Made by a program: the position numbers and the translations under genes. Below, piece after piece: positions 1 to 5,529 of a stretch of DNA of 7,172 nucleotides (its first letter is position 1; each line of letters starts with the position of its first letter). Below the pieces are notes generated by a model. It did no database searches. It saw only the letters and a program-made list of their open reading frames with translations, and had not been told where the DNA came from. The DNA comes from an uncultured bacterium (GTDB taxonomy: Bacteria; Planctomycetota; UBA8108). The stretch is taken from positions 1 to 7,172 of the forward strand of contig CAJWZY010000106.1 in the NCBI GenBank assembly GCA_913050545.1, given 5' to 3'.

Positions 1-553
1 CATTCTCCGACAGAACACCGCGGCGCGTCAGGATCTTGAAGAGGACAATGAAATGGGCGTGCACGGCCAGAACCAGACAGAAAGCAAGATAGCTTGCCCC
101 GATGACCCAGCGCGTCTGCGTTTCACCATAGAAGAGCGCGGTCAGGACACAGAGCGAGGCAAGGCCGTAGCCGGCGCCAATCGCCGCGCGGATCATGTGT
201 TCGGTGACAGGCCGGGCATAGGAGAGGCTATAGGATTCGCTGGCCTTGAGCCCCAGGCGGACACTGACGGGCAGGGCCACAAAAGGTATGACGACGCTGA
301 CACTGGAATGGAGCAGGCTGTGACCGGAGAGGTCCAGGACGAACCAGGCAATAAAGGCCGCCGCCAGAAAATCTGATAGCCTCAGAAGCGCGCGCAGGAA
401 ATTGCGGCTCACCGGATGCTTGCGCTTCTGGATTCGCTCTGCACCCGCAGACAGGTCAGCCAGCGCGCTCGGCGCCCGTGCGACAAGCTGCGGTCCGCGT
501 TTCGGCCGCTTGCTATTGGCCGCGGGGGCCACATGGGGGAATCCTTCGGCCAT
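1..553 (-). CDS. Polyprenyl glycosylphosphotransferase (undecaprenyl-phosphate sugar transferase), N-terminal part
   Basis: An open frame starts with ATG at 553 and runs off the left edge after 184 codons, so only the N-terminus is visible. Residues 1-50 are hydrophilic and basic. After them come hydrophobic segments at about 58-78, 84-100, 121-142 and 148-172, ending in a basic stretch (FKILTRRGVLSEN). This layout resembles the membrane-spanning front half of exopolysaccharide polyprenyl glycosylphosphotransferases. In those proteins a Rossmann-like domain and then the catalytic sugar-transferase domain follow. Family members load the first sugar-phosphate onto undecaprenyl phosphate at the inner membrane to start capsule or exopolysaccharide synthesis. 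The catalytic half is outside the window, so the sugar and the exact family cannot be confirmed. A TTG six codons upstream is a possible alternative start; neither has a strong ribosome-binding site. The gap of 158 nt from the preceding gene suggests its own promoter. It could be another multi-pass membrane protein. Confidence 0.6.
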   Translation of the reverse strand, partial: MAEGFPHVAPAANSKRPKRGPQLVARAPSALADLSAGAERIQKRKHPVSRNFLRALLRLSDFLAAAFIAWFVLDLSGHSLLHSSVSVVIPFVALPVSVRLGLKASESYSLSYARPVTEHMIRAAIGAGYGLASLCVLTALFYGETQTRWVIGASYLAFCLVLAVHAHFIVLFKILTRRGVLSEN

Positions 554-711
554 CGCCTCGGTCTCGTTCAACTCTTCGGCATATCTGCCAGAACAGGGTC
601 AAGACGAGCTTTTCCCGATACATGAAATTTCAGGCAAAACAGCCGAAACGCTCTTTGCCAGCAGTTCCTGATTGCGCAATCCATGGTGTGTTCTACCCCC
701 TGATTTTGGCG
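554..711. other. Intergenic region between the DUF3137 lipoprotein and the sugar transferase
   Basis: No gene is apparent in these 158 nt. On the minus strand it separates the end of the lipoprotein gene from the start of the sugar-transferase gene, so a terminator and a promoter would be expected here. I see no stem followed by a T-run on either strand. A TTGACC hexamer on the minus strand (602-597) has no convincing -10 partner at the right distance. The one clear element is a 12-bp palindrome, listed separately. Confidence 0.5.
670..681. repeat. 12-bp perfect palindrome GATTGCGCAATC
   Basis: GATTGCGCAATC is identical to its reverse complement. It lies 31 nt past the stop of the lipoprotein gene and about 117 nt upstream of the sugar-transferase start on the minus strand. 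The size and symmetry would fit a dimeric regulator site. There is no T-run after it, so it is unlikely to be an intrinsic terminator. A single 12-bp palindrome can also occur by chance. Confidence 0.3.
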
Positions 712-1626
712 CTATATCTTATCCTTATACCATTCCCGCGTCAGAAAGCCGTCAATTAGATCGCACACGAGGCCAATCTCTGTCAGCGTCTCGACATAGC
801 GATCAGGGTCGGCCAGCGGTTTGAAGATCGAACCGGCCTCGAACTGATTGTCAGCCTCCAGCGCAAGCGTGAGATGGCCTTCCTCGAAAACACCGCGCAG
901 CTTGCCGCCCTTGAAGTGGCGTTCCAGCGCGATCAGCCTTTCCATGCGGTCCGGCGTAAGGAGGGTGCGCGCTTCGACCTGATCGGTTGAGTAGACGGTG
1001 AACGCGTCTTCGAGTTCTTTGGAAACCAGATCGACTTGCTGCATGCCGTTCTTGCGCCCCCAGCTCCACCAGCCATCGCGCGCAATCAGGGTGCGGCCCA
1101 GGAAACGGTCCGGATAGTCGATATTCAGGAGCAGGCCCTGAAATGTTGTGACCGTGCGGCGGTTCTTGCCGGACCCCCGCTGTTCGGTGAGCTTGCACTC
1201 CACCAGCGTGAAATCTGCATTTGCGCGCTGGCCTTCGATCAGATCCTCGAATTTGCGGGTGTCGTAACTGGGCAGCAGGCCGACGGCCGTCTCCAGCAGC
1301 TTGATCCCTTTCTCCTCGTTGCCGGCCCTGAGCTCGGCGACGCCCGCGAGGCGGCAGAGCTTCCAGCGGTTTTCCAGGGGAGAGCTGTCGGGCAACTGCT
1401 TGAGCTGCTCGCCGTAATTCCGGGCGAGGCTGTCTCCGTAATATCGATTTTCAGCGCGCGCGATCTCTGCGTATTCACCGAGCAGGCGAACCATCTTCTG
1501 GTGCCCCGACAGCTCGGTGTTGTCCTCCGCTGCTGGCTTGTCGCCGGGAGCGGGTTGTTGGGGACCACATCCTGAGATGGCCAGCAGGACATACAGGGCA
1601 AGGTAGAGACGGAGAGGAAGGCGCAT
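712..1626 (-). CDS. DUF3137-domain lipoprotein
   Basis: A 304-residue protein. The N-terminus is a lipoprotein signal: hydrophobic residues 5-19, then a lipobox ending ISGC with Cys20, followed by a Pro/Gly-rich linker. A helical region (about 41-119) includes a stretch at 85-119 that looks TPR-like. Residues from about 120 onward match the DUF3137 pattern as I remember it: a YD..xxEDLIEG start, the GSGKNRRTVTTFQGLLLNIDYP strand region (151-172), GRT, VYSTDQVEARTLLTP (211-225), MERL, GGKLRGVFEEG (240-250) and a C-terminal hydrophobic helix. Typical DUF3137 proteins start with membrane helices; here a lipid anchor and helical spacer take that place. The domain has no known function. The ATG lies 13 nt after the selenoprotein stop, so the two are probably co-transcribed and translated in turn; an AAGAG just upstream is a weak ribosome-binding site. 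The family call is good, the function unknown. Confidence 0.75.
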   Translation of the reverse strand: MRLPLRLYLALYVLLAISGCGPQQPAPGDKPAAEDNTELSGHQKMVRLLGEYAEIARAENRYYGDSLARNYGEQLKQLPDSSPLENRWKLCRLAGVAELRAGNEEKGIKLLETAVGLLPSYDTRKFEDLIEGQRANADFTLVECKLTEQRGSGKNRRTVTTFQGLLLNIDYPDRFLGRTLIARDGWWSWGRKNGMQQVDLVSKELEDAFTVYSTDQVEARTLLTPDRMERLIALERHFKGGKLRGVFEEGHLTLALEADNQFEAGSIFKPLADPDRYVETLTEIGLVCDLIDGFLTREWYKDKI

Positions 1627-1639
1627 ATGCTCTTATCGG

Positions 1640-2974
1640 TTATCTGACAGGCAGCCTGAGCGACATTCGCTTGTTGCCTCGGAGAATTTTAACGGGGATC
1701 AGGTCTCCCGCTTTTCGCTTCCGGAAGATGTGCACGAGGAGCTCGCTTTCGGTGAGTCGCTCGCGAATTCCATCGAACTCGATGACGATGTCGCCCTTGC
1801 GGAAGCCGGCGTCTTTCGCTGCCCGGTGAGCGCCGTATTGCCCGACATGCCGGACCCACAGGGCCAGTCCCTCAAGCCCTCTTTTCTTGCGGTCACCATC
1901 CCAGACGTCTTTCAGGCGCATTCCACCAAACCCCATACGTCGAAGCGGCCAGGTGCTCCCTCGCCAGGAGATATCAGAGCTCTTTCTCCAGTCGGCATCG
2001 AGCATGAGCTTGAGCAGGGTTGTTTTTTCAGCCCGTTTCACCACAGCCGTCAGCTTCGCCGGAGCTGGAGCGTTGTGGAGAACCCACTGGATGTCAGCGG
2101 TTGACAGGATGGGCTGGCCCTCGAGGGACAGGATCCGGTCCCCGTGGCGGAAGCCGGCCTCATGGGCCGCGGATGACGGGACAACATTTACGACCAGGGC
2201 TCTTTCAGCCGGGGAGAGTTGCAGCCCCAGGGCGCCGGGCAGGGGCCAGGGGTAGAGGATCTTATCGGGAAGCGGGGCCTTCTTCGACCTGAGAAGCTCT
2301 ATTTCCGCCGCATTGATCATGTGGCAGTGCAGGCAGCTCTGGGCGACCTTGCCGCCGTAGTTGAGCAGGGGGGTGTACCTCTTGAGGGTGGGGTAGCGTT
2401 CGGGGGCCGGATAGCGCGGCTTTCCTCCCTGCTTGTCCGCAAGGGACCGCCGGTTTTCCGGGAAGCTTGCGTGCAGCTCAAGGGCGCCTTCGATCGCGCT
2501 CACGAAACCCTGCATCGAAATGTCCCGTTCGGGCTTCTCCTGGCTGGAGCGTGTTCCGTAGCGTCCGTAGATGGTTCGGTCCGCGTTCATGAAGAAGGCG
2601 GCGAAGGTGAGGTCGTAGTCGAACTGGAAGAGCTCCAGGTCGAGCGCGTTTCCCTGGACCACCCGTACACAGACGAATTTCTTCAGCAGTTCTTTCAGTT
2701 TCGAATCCCGGGGACGTGCAACCTGCACGTCGAAGCCTTTGCAGGCGTGTCACGGAATTCAGCGAAAGACGATCAGCACGGGCTTCGAGGTCTTGCGGGC
2801 GAGCGCGAAGCCTTTCTCTACATCGTTGTAGATCCACAGGTCCGAACCGCGCATCTCGCTGAGGTCGTCCCGCACCAGGGTGTCGCGGTCTTTTTTTTCT
2901 TCCGCAGGCAGCAGCCCGGAGCAGAAGAAGGCCGAGGCCGACAGCAGGAGAGTGAGTGCGAGTTTTCCAGTCAT
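1640..2974 (-). CDS. Trx-like/PDZ selenoprotein with a UxxU motif (two in-frame TGA codons read as Sec)
   Basis: Read as one gene of 444 residues whose codons 72 (2761-2759) and 75 (2752-2750) are TGA. Conventional gene calling would split it. The upstream part (1-71) has a signal peptide (about 1-24, LLPA/EE) and ends in SDLWIYNDVEKGFALARKTSKPVLIVFR as residues 44-71; the downstream part continues the same fold: IP, then HACKGFDVQVARPRD, then FQFDYDLTFAAFFMNADRTIYGRYG. The family annotated as Trx7/PDZ (seleno)protein has a CxxC there, so the TGAs fall exactly on the redox cysteines, giving U72-I-P-U75 with Cys78 nearby. A CLHCH haem-type motif lies at 214-218, one PDZ domain at about 250-315 and a second at about 370-440 (key loops GFRHGDRIL and GFRKGDIVIEF). 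ATG 2974 is chosen over ATG 3016 because GGAGG lies 7 nt upstream and it starts the signal peptide. Probably periplasmic and redox-active; the reaction and partner are unknown. Two independent nonsense errors at just these codons are unlikely. Confidence 0.9.
2713..2731 (-). promoter_or_regulatory. Candidate bacterial SECIS hairpin (GGU loop)
   Basis: On the coding (minus) strand GACGTGCA, loop GGT, TGCACGTC form a perfect 8-bp stem with a 3-nt loop. The first loop base is 26 nt after the second TGA and 35 nt after the first. Bacterial SECIS elements are hairpins just downstream of the UGA, inside the coding region, with a short apical loop containing an early G, usually about 16-37 nt from the UGA; this hairpin fits. 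The sequence also encodes conserved protein residues, so coding constraint alone could produce part of it. No folding energy was computed. Confidence 0.6.
2735..2746 (-). promoter_or_regulatory. Small GCAA-loop hairpin between the TGA codons and the SECIS candidate
   Basis: On the coding strand GCCT, loop GCAA, AGGC form a 4-bp stem with a GNRA-type tetraloop. The loop G is 16 nt after the first TGA, at the near end of the usual SECIS spacing, but only 7 nt after the second. It could help decode codon 72. An alternative fold pairs CACG (2749-2746) with CGTG (2730-2727) around it and would exclude the larger hairpin. The stem is short and the role is speculative. Confidence 0.3.
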
Positions 2975-2981
2975 CTCAAAG

Positions 2982-2986
2982 CCTCC
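2982..2986 (-). promoter_or_regulatory. Ribosome-binding site of the selenoprotein gene
   Basis: GGAGG on the minus strand lies 7 nt upstream of ATG 2974, inside the 26-nt gap after the quinone-oxidoreductase stop codon. It decides the start: the upstream in-frame ATG at 3016 overlaps the end of the preceding gene and would put 14 extra residues before the signal peptide. Confidence 0.75.
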
Positions 2987-3000
2987 GGGGTTGGTTCCAG

Positions 3001-4005
3001 TCAGGATTCGCTGCAATCCAGTACAAGCTTACCAAACTGCTGGTGGTTCTTCATGCAATCAAGCGCCCGGTTTCCATCTCTGAGCGCGTAGGTGCTGTCG
3101 ATGACAGGGTGCAGTTGGTGGCTCGAGATGAACTCAAGCATGGCTTCCAGCTCTTCTGCAGTCCCCATGGTAGAGCCGATGATCCGGAGCTGTTTCCAGA
3201 AAAGCCTGAAGAGGTCGATGCGCTCCGGCGCCCCGGCCGTTGAGCCGTAGTTGACGATCCGGCCTGCTGTGCGGGCGAGGTCGAGAAGCTTCGCGTAGTC
3301 TTTTCCGCCGGCTCCATCGACGATGAGGTGCACCTGCCCGTGCCGGGCGCGGAACTCCCTTGCCCAGTTTTCATCCTGGTAGTTGATGCCGCCACTGGCG
3401 CCCATCTCGACGACCCGGCTGATTTTTTCTTCTGATGAGGAGGTGACATAAACCTCCGCCCCGGCGGCGATGGCGAACTGGGCGCAGAAGAGAGCCACGC
3501 CTCCACCGATCCCCGTGATGAGCACCCGCTGCCCCGCCTGCAGTTTTCCCTGGGTGAACAGCGCGCGCCAGGCTGTCAGCGCGGCGATCGGGAGCGCGGC
3601 CGCCTCCTGCGCGCTGAGATGGGCCGGTCTTTCCAGGAGCTGCTCCGGGGTGGTCAGCAGGTGGGTGGCGAAGGTGCCGTCAGCCGGCATCCCCAGCACC
3701 TCGAAATCGCCGCCCTGCGCCTGTGGGTCATCACCCCATCCCTTCGAGGGGTTCACCAGGACCTTTGCGCCTTGCAGCCCGGCATCAACTCCTTCCCCGG
3801 TGGCGCTCACCACACCGGCTCCGTCTGAGCCGGGCACTGTCGGGGTGGTGGTGCCCGGGTAGAGCCCCTGGGTAATCCAGTAGTCCCGGCGGTTGAGGGC
3901 GGCCGCCTCCAGCCTGACGACGACCTCTCCCGGGCCGGGTTGTGGGTCCGGACGTTCCTGCAACTGCAGGGGTTGCTTGAGCTCTTCAAGGACGAGGGCT
4001 TTCAT
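3001..4005 (-). CDS. MDR-family NAD(P)H:quinone oxidoreductase / alcohol-dehydrogenase-like protein
   Basis: A 334-residue medium-chain dehydrogenase/reductase, close to full length for the zinc-less members. The N-terminal GroES-like domain shows LNRRDYW (38-43) and PGSDGAGVV (58-66), the usual substrate-domain landmarks. The Rossmann domain starts at VLITGIGGGVALF (161-173), the glycine-rich NAD(P)H loop, followed by GAEVYVTSSSEEK and MGASGGINY; IVDGAGG and IVNYGSTAG are the next strands. The catalytic zinc cysteine typical of alcohol dehydrogenases is absent (RR-D at 39-41), so a zinc-independent quinone/enone reductase role is likelier. The substrate is unknown. The ATG is 6 nt after the stop of the methyltransferase remnant and lacks a clear ribosome-binding site; translation may originally have been coupled to the now-lost upstream gene. 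Followed after 26 nt by the selenoprotein gene, so probably in the same operon. Confidence 0.85.
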   Translation of the reverse strand: MKALVLEELKQPLQLQERPDPQPGPGEVVVRLEAAALNRRDYWITQGLYPGTTTPTVPGSDGAGVVSATGEGVDAGLQGAKVLVNPSKGWGDDPQAQGGDFEVLGMPADGTFATHLLTTPEQLLERPAHLSAQEAAALPIAALTAWRALFTQGKLQAGQRVLITGIGGGVALFCAQFAIAAGAEVYVTSSSEEKISRVVEMGASGGINYQDENWAREFRARHGQVHLIVDGAGGKDYAKLLDLARTAGRIVNYGSTAGAPERIDLFRLFWKQLRIIGSTMGTAEELEAMLEFISSHQLHPVIDSTYALRDGNRALDCMKNHQQFGKLVLDCSES

Positions 4006-4011
4006 ATTATT

Positions 4012-4254
4012 TTAACCGGTGCGTTCCATCAGGTAGTGGGAGACCTGCCATTCTTCTCCATCGCGAGATCCGAAGAGATTGGCGCAGGGCATGAAGAATA
4101 TTCTCCAGCGGTGAAACCACCGCCGAGCCTCGCTGCGTCCGTAGGTCTTTTCAAGTACGGGCAGGATAACCCCCCGGTTTGAATCCATCCTGAAAATCCA
4201 GGCATTCGAGGTCTTTTCGTAATGGGTTCCAGGCCAGGTCCAGCCTTCGATGAC
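4012..4254 (-). pseudogene. C-terminal remnant of a CFA-synthase-type SAM methyltransferase
   Basis: The frame from 4254 to TAA 4014-4012 encodes about 80 residues: VIEGWTWPGTHYEKTSNAW at the start, then MDSNRGVILPVLEKTYG, WFHRWRIFFMPCANLFGS and GEEWQVSHYLMERTG at the end. This resembles the last helices and final strand of cyclopropane-fatty-acyl-phospholipid-synthase-like methyltransferases (GxHYxxTxxAW, then RWRxFFxxCAxLFG, then EWxVSHYLF). The SAM-binding domain and active site are missing, so it cannot be an active enzyme. No plausible start is present except an internal ATG at 4188. It follows directly on the DUF1365 fragment in another frame. It shows what the ancestral operon contained; deletion is the simplest cause and an assembly collapse the main alternative. 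Confidence 0.7.
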
Positions 4255-4285
4255 GGACCTTGCCCTCGAAGATGCCGCTTCTCAC
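4244..4285 (-). pseudogene. N-terminal remnant of a DUF1365 gene
   Basis: A GTG at 4285 overlaps the TGA of the FAD oxidoreductase (GTGA), a typical coupled start. The first 14 codons read VRSGIFEGKVRHRR, which resembles the start of DUF1365 proteins (S-x-hydrophobic-Y/F-x-G-x-V-x-HRR). After that the similarity stops. The frame goes on with unrelated residues to TGA 4153-4151, giving a 44-residue peptide of no evident function. DUF1365 genes usually follow an FAD-dependent oxidoreductase of this type, which supports the identification despite the short match. Confidence 0.55.
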
Positions 4286-5529
4286 AGGGAGGTCTCTTCT
4301 TTCAGTTTCCGGCAGACAGCAAGGGCGCTGTTCACTCCATCCTCGTGGAACCCGTAGCCCCAATAGGCACCGCAGAAGGAGGTGTTGTTGGCCCCGGTCA
4401 GCTCATCATGGAGTCCCTGTGCCTCGGAGCTCCTTTTGTCATAGACGGGGTGATGGTAGCGCAGGCGCCGGATCACTTTATCCTCGTCGATCAGCTCATC
4501 ATGATTGAGTGAAACACAGAAGGTCTCCGGGGCATCGATTCCCTGGAGCATGTTCATATTGTAGGTGACGGTGGCGCTGCTGTCGTTACCGGGAAGCTTT
4601 CGATAGTTCCAGCCGGCCCAGGCCCTTCGGTTCCGGGGCAGCACGGCGGTGTCGGTATGAACAACGATGTCATTGGCCTGGTAGGGAAAGGAGGACAGGA
4701 CACGGTGTTCCAGTTCACTTGGATCGGCGAGGATTTCGAGTGCCTGGTCGGCATGGCAGGCGAAAATAACCTCATCGAAATTCTCTACTTCAGAGTCCCT
4801 GGTAACAATGCTGACATGGTCGGGTTCTCTCCTGACCGTTTGAACAGGTGTCCGGGTTCTGATGCGGTGCTTAAACGGCATTGAGAGGGGTTCGAGGTAG
4901 TTTCTCGAGCCACCCTCGATGACGCTCCACAAGGGGCGATTGACGGCCTGCAGCATGTGATGGTTGTGCATGAACTCGACGACGAAACGTACCGGGAACT
5001 CGGCGAATTGGGCGATGGAAGAAGACCAGAGAGCGGAGCCAAGCGGAAGCAGGTAGTCCTCGAAGAAGGCAGCTCCCAGGCCATGCTGCCGGACAAAATC
5101 AGAAACGGTGACGTCGTCCGAAGAGTTGAGTGCACTGGGTGCTTTGCGATGAAATTTCATGATGTCCAGCAGCATCCCCAGGAAGCGGGGACGGGCTATA
5201 TTGCGCCGCTGGGCAAAGATCGTGTTGAGGTTTGTGCCGTTGTATTCGAGCCCGCTTTCATCGCAGCGGACACTGAAGCTCATCGTCGTTTTGCGGGTGG
5301 GGATGCCCAGCTCGCGAACAAGGGTCGAGAAATTGGGGTAGCTGGCTTCGTTGAATACGATAAAGCCGGTATCGATGGAGTAGCTGCCGTCTTCCAGCTC
5401 GACATCGATGGTATGGGTGTGTCCGCCAATGCGGTCAGCAGCCTCGAATATCGTGAGCTGGTGTTCCTGGTAAAGCTCGCGGGCGGCTACGAGCCCGGAG
5501 ATTCCCGTGCCGATGATCGCGATCTTCAT
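4282..5529 (-). CDS. FAD-dependent amine-oxidase-like oxidoreductase (lipid-modification cluster type)
   Basis: A 415-residue flavoprotein of full family length. The N-terminus is a dinucleotide-binding fold: IIGTGISG (5-12) gives GxGxxG, E29 at the end of the second strand would bind the ribose, and DRIGGHT (32-38) is the conserved flavin motif. SIDTGFIVFN (51-60) and the C-terminal CGAYWGYGFHEDGVNSA region, the second FAD contact, are typical of the NAD/FAD-binding amine-oxidase family found beside DUF1365 and CFA-type methyltransferase genes. The substrate is not established for this protein; by context it may act on unsaturated or cyclopropanated acyl chains. The ATG overlaps the desaturase stop by one base (TGATG), showing coupled translation. 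The stop overlaps the GTG of the DUF1365 remnant. No signal peptide, so cytoplasmic or membrane-associated. Confidence 0.85.
   Translation of the reverse strand: MKIAIIGTGISGLVAARELYQEHQLTIFEAADRIGGHTHTIDVELEDGSYSIDTGFIVFNEASYPNFSTLVRELGIPTRKTTMSFSVRCDESGLEYNGTNLNTIFAQRRNIARPRFLGMLLDIMKFHRKAPSALNSSDDVTVSDFVRQHGLGAAFFEDYLLPLGSALWSSSIAQFAEFPVRFVVEFMHNHHMLQAVNRPLWSVIEGGSRNYLEPLSMPFKHRIRTRTPVQTVRREPDHVSIVTRDSEVENFDEVIFACHADQALEILADPSELEHRVLSSFPYQANDIVVHTDTAVLPRNRRAWAGWNYRKLPGNDSSATVTYNMNMLQGIDAPETFCVSLNHDELIDEDKVIRRLRYHHPVYDKRSSEAQGLHDELTGANNTSFCGAYWGYGFHEDGVNSALAVCRKLKEETSL

Noticed and set aside
1036..1575. Plus-strand open frame of 179 codons
   Set aside because: It is antisense to the DUF3137 lipoprotein, which has a signal peptide and family motifs; the antisense translation has none.
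1640..2728. Independent gene starting at GTG 2728 (362 residues)
   Set aside because: It would start in the middle of the thioredoxin-like domain, has no convincing ribosome-binding site and lacks the signal peptide found just upstream in the same frame. The Sec reading explains both halves.
2750..2761. Pseudogene by two nonsense mutations, or a frameshift
   Set aside because: The frame is the same on both sides, so there is no frameshift. Both TGAs fall on the two cysteines of the expected CxxC while the rest of the protein and its ribosome-binding site are intact. Chance nonsense mutations would not choose these codons.
2219..3091. Plus-strand open frame of 290 codons
   Set aside because: It is antisense to the selenoprotein gene, resembles no family, lacks a ribosome-binding site and arises from the GC-rich third positions of the opposite strand.
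4282..4284. Third Sec codon: TGA ending the FAD oxidoreductase, followed by about 89 open codons in the same frame
   Set aside because: The protein already has full family length there, the position is not a known Cys site, and the open frame that follows is the methyltransferase remnant. The GTGA overlap with the DUF1365 start marks a normal stop.
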